Positions 27,246-34,904 of a stretch of 64,000 bases of DNA are shown here, piece after piece. Made by a program: the position numbers and the translations under genes. How positions within the stretch are numbered: the first letter of the stretch is position 1; every line of letters starts with the position of its first letter. This stretch comes from Bryobacterales bacterium. GTDB taxonomy: Bacteria > Acidobacteriota > Terriglobia > Bryobacterales > Bryobacteraceae. The notes below the pieces were generated by a model. It made no database searches, was not told the origin of the DNA, and worked only from the letters and a program-made list of their open reading frames with translations. The stretch spans positions 1 to 64,000 of the forward strand of contig JADLBD010000110.1 of the NCBI GenBank assembly GCA_020847975.1. Direction: 5' to 3'.

Positions 27246-27461
27246 TTCAAAAATGATGGAGTCCCGATTTAGTTTTTCTAAAACGGCACAGATGTGCGGA
27301 GATGGGAGGGGGCAGGAACGCGCTCGCAGGAGGCTGGTAGGGCAGAGGACGAACAAAGCACCACCGAGTGGTAGTGTTATGGAAGTAACAAATTCCAAAA
27401 ACCATATCCCTCCGCGGCCAAGGACTACCTCCAATGGAATCCATCGTTTTATTGCTTGCAG

Positions 27462-27490
27462 TTTACTCCCTACTTGCTTTAACTTAGAAT
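27462..27490 (+). promoter_or_regulatory. Candidate promoter for the GWxTD-receptor 3 operon
   Basis: TTTACT (27462-27467), 17-nt spacer, TAGAAT (27485-27490). Moderately good hexamers at ideal spacing; this would leave a leader of roughly 210 nt before the ATG at 27711. Confidence 0.4.
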
Positions 27491-27710
27491 CCTGGCGAAA
27501 CAATTGCTAACCAATTCGTCACAGATGGAAATTTGGGTAGACTCAGTGTCACCGGTGTGAGGGGGTTCTATGGACTTACCCGAGCCGGGCTCTGCTTGCG
27601 GCAGGGCGCGTCTTGCCACAGTCCGGTTGGGCTTTGGAGATCCCGGCGAGGATTTTCGGCGTGAAGCTCACTTCAAGACCAGTTTATCCATTTCCGGACG
27701 AATCAGTTTC

Positions 27711-29480
27711 ATGCGCAAGTTCATAAGTTTGCTGTTCCTGGTAACGATCGGAGCATGGCCAGCCAGCGGCGCCAAGGAGAAGCTTGGGCGGATCTACCAG
27801 GAGTTTCTCAATGGTCCGACGACATATCTGATCACGAAAAGCGAGCGGGAGGCGTTCCTACTGCTAAAAGCCGATCAAGATAGGGATGCACTTCTCGAAC
27901 GATTCTGGGAGATTCGAAACCCAAGACCCGGCACAGGCCAGAACGAGTTCAAGGAAGAGTTTTTCCGGCGGGTGGCGTGGGTGAACTCCTTTTATGGACG
28001 CGATGCCGGCACGGACGGCTGGCGTACGGACCGCGGGAAAACGTACATCCTGTTCGGGCGCCCGCAAACGACGATGAGTTGGCCCGGGAACCAGGAACTG
28101 TTCCCAACGGAACTGTGGTTCTACTCGAACCCAGGGCTGTCCGAACTTCCGCCCTTTTTCTATGTGCTGTTCTTTGACAAGGACGGGATCGGAGGCTATC
28201 GCTTCTACCACCCCTTTGTGGACGGTCCGGACAAACTGTTGCGGAGTGGGGGAGCGACGAAAGACGGCGCGTTCCGCTACCTGAAGAACATCAGCGCGGA
28301 GCTGGCTTATGCGTCCTTGTCGCTAATACCAGGCGAACCCATCGACACGGACACTTTTTCGGGGTCCATGGCGTCGGCGACGATCATCAACGGAATCCAG
28401 GGGTACCGTGAGATGCCCAGCTACGTGTCGACGATCCGGCAGAGAGCGATGCGTATCGAGCAGGTGACGTCGCATGTGGAGTATGACCTTCCACGGAGCA
28501 CCATGCTCACTTTCCTCGCCTGGGAGAAAGGGGAGACCTGGCTGCACTGGCAGGTGCAGGTGCAGGATCCCAAGCAACCCAAGGCAAAAGCAGGTCATGT
28601 CAAGTACGATGTGACCACACGGTTGTATTCCGGAGACAAGCTGGTGGTGGAGCGCACGGATTCGCCGCAATTTCCGGTGCCGCAATCGGCTGAGGAATCG
28701 TTGCGCAAACGGCCCTTCATTTACGAGGATCGGATGCCGGTGGTGGAAGGGAAGTTCCGGCTGGTAGTAAGCATCGTGAACGCGGCCGCGGGCAAGACCT
28801 ACGAAACGGAACGCGAGGTTCTGGTGCCGCCCGGAGCGGGGCGCACGCTGATGAGCGACATACTGATCGTGTCACGTTTTGAACCGGACAAACGGCTTCG
28901 GCCATTCGAGTTTGCCGGCGTCAAATTTTTCCCATCCCCCACGCCGGCCACCACTTCCTCCGCGGGCTTGCGTCTGTTTTATCAGATAACAATTCCCGAA
29001 CCGCGGCCGCAGGAAGTTCCGGTTGAATACGTAGTGGGGAATGTCGTGAATAAGGTTCGCAAGACATTCGAAGACAAGCTGGATTTACGGGCGGTGGATG
29101 GCTTCGGGTCGCTCATGACCTCGAAGACTCTGCCGCTTGATGAACTCGCGCCCGGCGCCTATCAAGTAGTCGTGCGCGTAAAAGACCCGCGGACCGGCCG
29201 CATCACCGCCGGATCCGCGCCATTCACCATCGTCGCTGGAGCGGACGACCTCAAGCCGATCGTCGTTTCGCAGGGACGCGCGGAGACGCCGCAATGGGCT
29301 GCGGCGACTCAATATGAACGCGCGCTCTGCTGGCTGTCGCAAGGAAGACCACGGGAAGCCGTCATGGCTCTCGAGGATTCCTACCGGCTGAGCAAGAACC
29401 CCGCCGTCGAGGGACTGTTGGAGAAACTGCGGCCGCCTTCCCGGAATAACCAGGAGGGCAGATTACCAAATGGAAAATGA
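27711..29480 (+). CDS. GWxTD domain-containing exported protein
   Basis: 589 aa from the ATG at 27711, where a Sec signal peptide starts (MRKFISLLFLVTIGAWPASG). The GWxTD signature is seen as GWRTD (103-107), followed by RGKTYILFGRP. The upstream helix LLERFWEIRNPRPGT is also typical. The C-terminal half is beta-rich (NAAAGKTYETEREVLVPPG, PGAYQVVVRVKDPRTG), ending with a TPR-like helix pair. GWxTD proteins are characteristic of Acidobacteria and Bacteroidetes; their biochemical role is unknown. The stop is 24 nt before receptor 3. Confidence 0.88.
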   Translation: MRKFISLLFLVTIGAWPASGAKEKLGRIYQEFLNGPTTYLITKSEREAFLLLKADQDRDALLERFWEIRNPRPGTGQNEFKEEFFRRVAWVNSFYGRDAGTDGWRTDRGKTYILFGRPQTTMSWPGNQELFPTELWFYSNPGLSELPPFFYVLFFDKDGIGGYRFYHPFVDGPDKLLRSGGATKDGAFRYLKNISAELAYASLSLIPGEPIDTDTFSGSMASATIINGIQGYREMPSYVSTIRQRAMRIEQVTSHVEYDLPRSTMLTFLAWEKGETWLHWQVQVQDPKQPKAKAGHVKYDVTTRLYSGDKLVVERTDSPQFPVPQSAEESLRKRPFIYEDRMPVVEGKFRLVVSIVNAAAGKTYETEREVLVPPGAGRTLMSDILIVSRFEPDKRLRPFEFAGVKFFPSPTPATTSSAGLRLFYQITIPEPRPQEVPVEYVVGNVVNKVRKTFEDKLDLRAVDGFGSLMTSKTLPLDELAPGAYQVVVRVKDPRTGRITAGSAPFTIVAGADDLKPIVVSQGRAETPQWAAATQYERALCWLSQGRPREAVMALEDSYRLSKNPAVEGLLEKLRPPSRNNQEGRLPNGK

Positions 29481-29504
29481 TGCATTGAAAGCAGGAGACA
29501 AGAG

Positions 29505-32495
29505 ATGAGATTACGATCAACGAGTATTTTGCCAACCATGCTGGTACTCGCTTTGGGTCTGACTGGAACCCTCTTCGGACAGGGCGGAGCCGATACCTCG
29601 AAAGGCTCGCTCTCAGTGGAGGTTCAAGACTCTAGCGGCGCTATCGTGCAAAACGCGAACGTCACGCTATCCGGGTCCATGGGAAGCCGTGTCAGCAAAT
29701 CGGACTCCCGAGGCGTGAGCATTTTTTATAACCTTGTACCCGGGATCTATTCGGTGAGGGTGGAAGTCCCTGGATTCCGCGCAGCCGAAATCAAGAATGC
29801 AGCGGTGAGCGCAAACGAGCGGACGCCGTTGCGGGTGGTGATGGAACCGGGCGCGGTAGCGGAGACGGTGCAGGTCACCGAAAGCGCCGCCACGGTGGAC
29901 ACGACATCCACGACAACCGGCAGTACTTTGACTAGCGACATTATTCAAAATATCCCCGTGGCCCGCAACGTAGCGGGACTGTTTGCACTGGCTCCGGGAG
30001 CAGCTCCCGGTGGCGGCACGGATAACAATTCCACCCCGAATCAGTCCTACAACCCGTCGATATCCGGCGCGTCCGGACTCGAGAACCAGTACATCATTGA
30101 TGGCGTGAATGCGACGGACCAAGGCTACGGCGCTTTCGGCGTGTGGTCGAACGTATATGGATCAATGGGCAGCGGCGTCAACTTCGACTTCATCAAGGAA
30201 GTACAGGTGAAGACGGGCGGTTTTGAGGCGCAGTATGGCCAGGCGATGGGCGGCATTCTGAACATTGTTACCAACAGCGGCGGCAACGAACTGCACGGTT
30301 CGGTGTACGCCTATCTCGGTCCGAACGGGTTGGAGGCGAGCTATAAACAACCCAATGTTCTGCGCACTTCGTCACCACTGACAGAACTGCTGGGGCGTTC
30401 CAGCTACGACTTCGGTTTCAACCTCGGCGGTCCCCTGGTCAAGAACAAGCTGTTTTGGTATGGCGGCTTCAATCCCAAGTACGCCAGTCTCGACCGGCAG
30501 GGGCCTCCCAACTTCGGTGCGCGTGCCCTCGGCGTGCAGGATTGGAAGAGCCGGAACTACAATTGGGTTGGCAAACTGAACTACGACATCACCCAAAACC
30601 ACCGGATTGAAGGCACGGCATTCGGGGATCCTTCGCGCGATCCATCCGGAGCGCACCGTGATTTGATTCGCGACACCATCGAGAACGTCAGTTCCGCCGA
30701 TTACGGAACCCGGAACTGGGCCGTGAAGTACAGTGGCGTGTTGACCAGTACGACTCTTCTGGCGGGTTCGTTTGCCTGGAATCACTCCTACTTCACGGAA
30801 ACGCCCGCGAACAACCTGTACTCCGTTCGTGATTATTCGAAGCCGAAGGCAAACTCAGCCTACACCAATGCCGGCGGCCTTGGATTCCTCGAAAACAATG
30901 ACAGCAACAACAAGCAGTTGAATGTGATGCTCACAAAGAACGTGAACGTTCTTGGAGGCCACACTTTCGATCTGGGGTATAGCTACAACAGCATCGACTA
31001 TGCGGCGATCCGGTTTTACTCCGGGCCGAACTTTGGAGTTGTTGCCGGTAAAGGCATTAGTCCCGGAGATGTAGGGAAGCCCACTTATGGTGGATTTTTC
31101 TACCAGTACCCCAATCGTTCCGTAGGTGGAGTGGTTTACCCGGTCGCGTATCGTTTGATTCGTGGAAACTTCAGCGACCCCAGCGTCGGGACCGCCGGAA
31201 CCTATCACGACTCGTTCCTGCAGGATGCCTGGCAGTTGAACCGGTATATTACCATCAAGGCCGGATTGCGCTGGGAGCAGCAGGAAATGCATGGCAACAC
31301 CACGCGCTATGTCCTCGGCGGGAACTGGGCGCCGCGCATCGGCTTCGTGATTGACCCGACCGGACATCGCAAGACCAAGCTTTTCGGCAACTGGGGTCGG
31401 TTCTTCGAGAAGGTTCCCCAGGATCCCGCGGTGCGTGCGATGTCAACCGAGAGCGGTTACCTGAACCAGTACTTCACGGGCCTCCCGCCATCGGCTTCCA
31501 CTCTAATTGCCGCCAGCGCGGCATCACCCACCGGCACCGAGCCAACGATCATCTATGGCGGCACCAAAGCCATGTACCAGGAAGAAATCGTGGCAGGCGT
31601 CGAGCATGAACTACCGGGCGGAGTTGTCATCAGCGCGCGGTTCATTCATCGTGACGTGAAGCGCATCGTGGAAGACATTTCCGGTATCACCGTCGAGCAG
31701 GCGCTGGCGGGTTCCGGCCAGCAGTACGTGATCGCCAACCCGAGTGCAGCGCTCGATATTTTCCACAATGCCGTGACCTGCACCAGCGGTCCGAACTGTG
31801 ACACCGATTCGGGCTACACGCTCGATAGCGGCCAACTCGGCGCCGACGGAAAACCGGACGGCTTCCCTGATGCCCGGCGTCTTTACAAGGCGTTCGAGTT
31901 CACCGCGGAGAAGCGCTTTGGAAACAATTGGTCGCTGTACGGCAACTACCGCGTAGCCAAGCTGTTTGGGAACTACGAAGGTCTCTTCCGGAACGACAAT
32001 GGCCAATCGGATCCGAACATCACTTCGCTGTTCGACTTCGCCTACAGCCCCGCACTCGCCGATCAGTTCAAGGTTGGTGTGCTGCCGACGGACCGCCGCC
32101 ACATTGCCAACATCTATGGAAACTACATGTTCGGCAAGAGGTTCAACGTCGGCCTTGGATGGAACGTGCTGAGCGGGGCGCCGATTTCGAAGCTGCTGGC
32201 GCACCCTGCCTACGGCAACGCGGGCGAAATTCCCTCGGGCGGCCGCGGCGCTTTTGGGCGCACGCCGACGCAGAACTACTGGAATGCGCGTGCGGAGTAC
32301 AGCCTGCCGATCAAGAGCGATACACACGTCCTGAAGTTCGCGATCGACACGTTCAACCTCTTCAACCGCAAGTCTATTACGAACGTTGACCAGAACTTTG
32401 AACTGAGCGGGGCGATCCCCAACAGCGACTTCCTCAAGCCGCTGACCTACGCGCGTCCGTTCTATGCGCGCCTGTCGATCCGCTTCCAGTTCTAA
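29505..32495 (+). CDS. Oar-like TonB-dependent receptor with CarboxypepD_reg-like domain (3)
   Basis: 996 aa. An AGGAGA ribosome-binding site precedes the ATG. Signal peptide (MLVLALGLTGTLFGQ region), regulatory-like domain (SLSVEVQDSSGAIVQNANV to GFRAAEIKNAAV), plug (VQVTESAATVDTTS, LFALAPGAAPGGG, YIIDGVNATDQG) and a beta-barrel ending in Phe (ARLSIRFQF). A cysteine pair (VTCTSGPNCD) in an extracellular-type loop may form a disulfide. It follows the GWxTD gene closely, so the two are likely co-expressed, and a strong terminator follows 26 nt after the stop. Confidence 0.92.
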   Translation: MRLRSTSILPTMLVLALGLTGTLFGQGGADTSKGSLSVEVQDSSGAIVQNANVTLSGSMGSRVSKSDSRGVSIFYNLVPGIYSVRVEVPGFRAAEIKNAAVSANERTPLRVVMEPGAVAETVQVTESAATVDTTSTTTGSTLTSDIIQNIPVARNVAGLFALAPGAAPGGGTDNNSTPNQSYNPSISGASGLENQYIIDGVNATDQGYGAFGVWSNVYGSMGSGVNFDFIKEVQVKTGGFEAQYGQAMGGILNIVTNSGGNELHGSVYAYLGPNGLEASYKQPNVLRTSSPLTELLGRSSYDFGFNLGGPLVKNKLFWYGGFNPKYASLDRQGPPNFGARALGVQDWKSRNYNWVGKLNYDITQNHRIEGTAFGDPSRDPSGAHRDLIRDTIENVSSADYGTRNWAVKYSGVLTSTTLLAGSFAWNHSYFTETPANNLYSVRDYSKPKANSAYTNAGGLGFLENNDSNNKQLNVMLTKNVNVLGGHTFDLGYSYNSIDYAAIRFYSGPNFGVVAGKGISPGDVGKPTYGGFFYQYPNRSVGGVVYPVAYRLIRGNFSDPSVGTAGTYHDSFLQDAWQLNRYITIKAGLRWEQQEMHGNTTRYVLGGNWAPRIGFVIDPTGHRKTKLFGNWGRFFEKVPQDPAVRAMSTESGYLNQYFTGLPPSASTLIAASAASPTGTEPTIIYGGTKAMYQEEIVAGVEHELPGGVVISARFIHRDVKRIVEDISGITVEQALAGSGQQYVIANPSAALDIFHNAVTCTSGPNCDTDSGYTLDSGQLGADGKPDGFPDARRLYKAFEFTAEKRFGNNWSLYGNYRVAKLFGNYEGLFRNDNGQSDPNITSLFDFAYSPALADQFKVGVLPTDRRHIANIYGNYMFGKRFNVGLGWNVLSGAPISKLLAHPAYGNAGEIPSGGRGAFGRTPTQNYWNARAEYSLPIKSDTHVLKFAIDTFNLFNRKSITNVDQNFELSGAIPNSDFLKPLTYARPFYARLSIRFQF

Positions 32496-32520
32496 GCAAC
32501 TTCACAAGAACCCATTGAAA

Positions 32521-32560
32521 GCGGGCTGCCGGATTACCCCCGGCAGCCCGCTTTTTCTTT
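32521..32560 (+). terminator. Rho-independent terminator after receptor 3
   Basis: A perfect 12-bp GC-rich stem (GCGGGCTGCCGG at 32521-32532 with CCGGCAGCCCGC at 32540-32551), 7-nt loop, then TTTTTCTTT. It ends the GWxTD-receptor operon 26 nt after the stop codon. Confidence 0.95.
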
Positions 32561-32585
32561 GCCTGGTAGGTTAGCCTGAAAGTAC

Positions 32586-33596
32586 ATGGAATCGATCTAC
32601 TTCGTCATTAGCTGGCTATGTCACCGGACATGTGCGCACTGCTACGAAGATCGCTTTCATCCTTACTATGGAGAGGAGAGGGAGAGGATTCTGGAGGGCC
32701 TCCGGCGGGCCATTCCGAGGATCATCGAGAACCTGCCGGCAAGGATGGTGTACCGGGATCTCCAGCAGCCTGGCCTTCCCGAGCAACGCGGCCGCATCAT
32801 CCTGGCGGGGGGAGAGGTCTTGCTGGAAGGAGTCCGGGAGAGGGTGCTCTATCCGGCTCTCGAGCAGATCCATGAGAAGTATCGCGGGCAGGGTGGCGTA
32901 GAGATTATTGTGCAGACTACGGGTGACCTGGTTACGGCGCCGATCGCCCGCGAGTTGTTGGAGCATCACACCACGCTGATCTCAGTGGCGGGACTCGATG
33001 CGTACCACCGGGGATTAGAGAAGCAGGAGGCGCGCGAGGCGCTTCAAAGGAAGTTGGGGGGTATATTCGATTCGTTGGGAATGAAACCTTGGATGCCCGC
33101 GCCACGGCCCGAATCAGATCGCTACTATCATTTCTTCGGCGCAACTCCCGACCAGTGGATCGGGAAGTTGTGGCCGCGCGGACGCGCCTGGCAGAACGGT
33201 CTCTCCACGGCGGACATCACGGAGAATTTCTGCAATCGCTGGTCGGGCGGCCTGAACTTTCTGCAACAGGGCTTCAGCGGTTCCGAGGTGAGTGTCGACC
33301 CTGATGGAAATGTCTATCCGTGTTGCCTGAAGACGAAGAAGCCTGTTGGGAATCTGCTGGAGCGTCGGCTCGAGGACATTCTTCGGGCACTGGAAGGGAA
33401 TCCAATTTACGAGGCAATCTCCATGGGGCACCCGGAACGGATGGGGATCCGGCATGGATGGAGCGTGGAGGCATTTCTCGAGAAATCGCAGGTGGCGCTG
33501 GCTTCGGGAGGCACGTATCAGAATCTGTGCATCGGCTGCGACCGTTTTCACGAAGAGGTGCTGCTTGCACCCGGACTGGTCACGATAAGCGGTTGA
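32586..33596 (+). CDS. Radical SAM protein with SPASM-like C-terminus
   Basis: 336 aa. The 4Fe-4S/SAM motif is CxxxCxxC at Cys12, Cys16, Cys19 (CHRTCAHCYE), very close to the N-terminus. A GGE motif follows (ILAGGEVLLEG). The C-terminal part carries Cys clusters of SPASM type: VYPCCLKTKKPVGNLLE and NLCIGCDRFHEE, suited to an auxiliary cluster. Such proteins modify peptides or proteins. No precursor peptide was found next to it. It begins 25 nt after the terminator, so it must have its own promoter. The 3' end overlaps the convergent gene at 33580 by 17 nt. Confidence 0.85.
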   Translation: MESIYFVISWLCHRTCAHCYEDRFHPYYGEERERILEGLRRAIPRIIENLPARMVYRDLQQPGLPEQRGRIILAGGEVLLEGVRERVLYPALEQIHEKYRGQGGVEIIVQTTGDLVTAPIARELLEHHTTLISVAGLDAYHRGLEKQEAREALQRKLGGIFDSLGMKPWMPAPRPESDRYYHFFGATPDQWIGKLWPRGRAWQNGLSTADITENFCNRWSGGLNFLQQGFSGSEVSVDPDGNVYPCCLKTKKPVGNLLERRLEDILRALEGNPIYEAISMGHPERMGIRHGWSVEAFLEKSQVALASGGTYQNLCIGCDRFHEEVLLAPGLVTISG

Positions 33597-34713
33597 GGTG
33601 GAGGTCGGCTGTGCGCTCGGGAGCGATTTCGCGGAGTCGTATCAGACCTTCGACGAGGGTTCCAAGAGTCTGGGGTTCCCAATTGGGGGCTTTGAGGAGT
33701 TGACTGAGCCGCTGGTGGTCGCGGGAACTGACCAGGAGGTGAGCTTCGGATTCCCAGGATGTCACCAGCGCGCCGCCGAATTGCCGCCAGAACTCAGGAT
33801 CCAAGACCGCGAGGAGCATGGCGAAGTCATAATTACCGTGAACCAGGTTGAGAAAGAAAGCAGTTGCCTCCAAGTGCACCAGGGAACGGTGAGACAGAAG
33901 CCACCGGACAGCCGGGTGATCGAGGTAAGCGGGGGAGTTTTCCTCTCCGCCGAAGAGTTCCTCGACGACTTCGCGCAGGGCGGTGGCCGAGGGTTCGACC
34001 GCACCCTGGTGATAGGCCATGGGGACGACACCGTAGCAGCCGGCGGCTTCCCCGACGCGACTGGACCGCACCTGGAGTGGAAGAACGAAGTCATCTTCAC
34101 GGGCGAAAGCGCACAGCAGTTGGACGCCGCCGGCGGTGAGCCGTGTTTGGAAGTCAGTGAGAGCCCTCACGGTAGGGGCTAACGTATTGCGCAGCAGGAG
34201 GCGGCCTGTTGTCATCTCTTCGCGCATCAGACCGGCCGTGAGGCGGTAGGAGAAATAGCGGTCCCATGTGAATGTGGCGTGGACTGAGCCGTGTGTAAGC
34301 TGGACCGAGAGCAGGCGGTGGATGTCGTCGTCCCAGATTCGTGCTCCGCCGGAGAGGAGAAGAGCGACACATTGAGCTACGTGGTCGAGCGGGATGTTAG
34401 CCGGCATCTGCCTTCCGGACGGTGCGACTTGGTTGATGACTTCGCACGCGGAGGCAACGGGGATGTGGAGGCCAGTGGCCCCCTCAGGGGAGATGGCGAG
34501 TGTCTGGCGTACCGAGCCGCGAATCGCAAAGTTATAGGGGACCCAGCCTGCAATTCGGCAGTCTGTCACGCTGTAGTAATCGAGGAGGGAGTGATGGGGC
34601 AGGGGGTTAGATGGAGGCGGGACAGTGGCGAGAGCGCGTCGAACGCCGGCTTGTGGGAAGCCGTAGATATTCGAGACAGCCTCGATGATAGCGTCTACGC
34701 GCGGATCCATCAT
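33580..34713 (-). CDS. Uncharacterised protein with a Nudix-like C-terminal region
   Basis: 377 aa from the ATG at 34713 (a second ATG follows directly). The frame stays open to 34821, but that part overlaps the upstream gene. The C-terminal half has VRSSRVGEAAGCYGVVPMA and ATALREVVEELFGGEE. The REVVEEL segment matches the core of a Nudix box, but the preceding Gly and Glu spacing is not canonical, so hydrolase activity is doubtful. The N-terminal half (VDAIIEAVSNIYGFPQAGV, SGGARIWDDDIHRLLS) is not recognised. It lies downstream of nrdJ on the same strand and overlaps a small frame (34607-34888) that may be its displaced N-terminus. Confidence 0.6.
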   Translation of the reverse strand: MMDPRVDAIIEAVSNIYGFPQAGVRRALATVPPPSNPLPHHSLLDYYSVTDCRIAGWVPYNFAIRGSVRQTLAISPEGATGLHIPVASACEVINQVAPSGRQMPANIPLDHVAQCVALLLSGGARIWDDDIHRLLSVQLTHGSVHATFTWDRYFSYRLTAGLMREEMTTGRLLLRNTLAPTVRALTDFQTRLTAGGVQLLCAFAREDDFVLPLQVRSSRVGEAAGCYGVVPMAYHQGAVEPSATALREVVEELFGGEENSPAYLDHPAVRWLLSHRSLVHLEATAFFLNLVHGNYDFAMLLAVLDPEFWRQFGGALVTSWESEAHLLVSSRDHQRLSQLLKAPNWEPQTLGTLVEGLIRLREIAPERTADLHLNRLS

Positions 34714-34888
34714 CTTTGAAATTGTCCTCCCATTCGGTGAGGCGCCTATCGGTCCAACTCGAGGCATATTGACGCATCTTGTGGCCGGGCATGCGATCGA
34801 AATAGGCGCGGAGGATGACATCGGTCTCGTCCGCGCCGTTTGGGTAGGGTTCCTGTTCGAGGTTCCAAACCGGTTGCTGCACGGTCAT
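34607..34888 (-). CDS. 93-aa frame downstream of nrdJ, possible frameshifted 5' part of the next gene
   Basis: It begins with an ATG 17 nt after the nrdJ stop. Residues 1-58 (MTVQQPVWNLEQEPYPNG, RAYFDRMPGHKMRQYASSW, TDRRLTEWEDNFKDDG) look like a genuine protein, with sensible composition. The last 35 residues are Arg/Ser-rich and look like an out-of-frame reading, because they overlap the next gene. A +1 shift after the AAA codon near 34716 would join the good part directly to the MMDPRVDAII start of the following protein. Either a small separate gene with a 107-nt overlap, or a frameshift (biological or assembly). Confidence 0.45.
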   Translation of the reverse strand: MTVQQPVWNLEQEPYPNGADETDVILRAYFDRMPGHKMRQYASSWTDRRLTEWEDNFKDDGSARRRYHRGCLEYLRLPTSRRSTRSRHCPASI

Positions 34889-34904
34889 GGAATGATGGAG
34901 CAGG

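Larger units (their letters stand above)
27182..27710. other. 529-nt divergent intergenic region, no gene found
   Basis: It lies between receptor 2 (minus strand) and the GWxTD gene (plus strand). It holds one near-consensus promoter on the minus strand (27216-27245) and a weaker plus-strand candidate (27462-27490). The frame of the GWxTD gene stays open back to 27570, but the added residues are not protein-like, and a signal peptide begins at 27711. No RNA gene was recognised. Confidence 0.6.

Noticed and set aside
27570-27710. Longer N-terminus for the GWxTD protein
   Set aside because: Residues before 27711 are not protein-like and a clean signal peptide starts at 27711.
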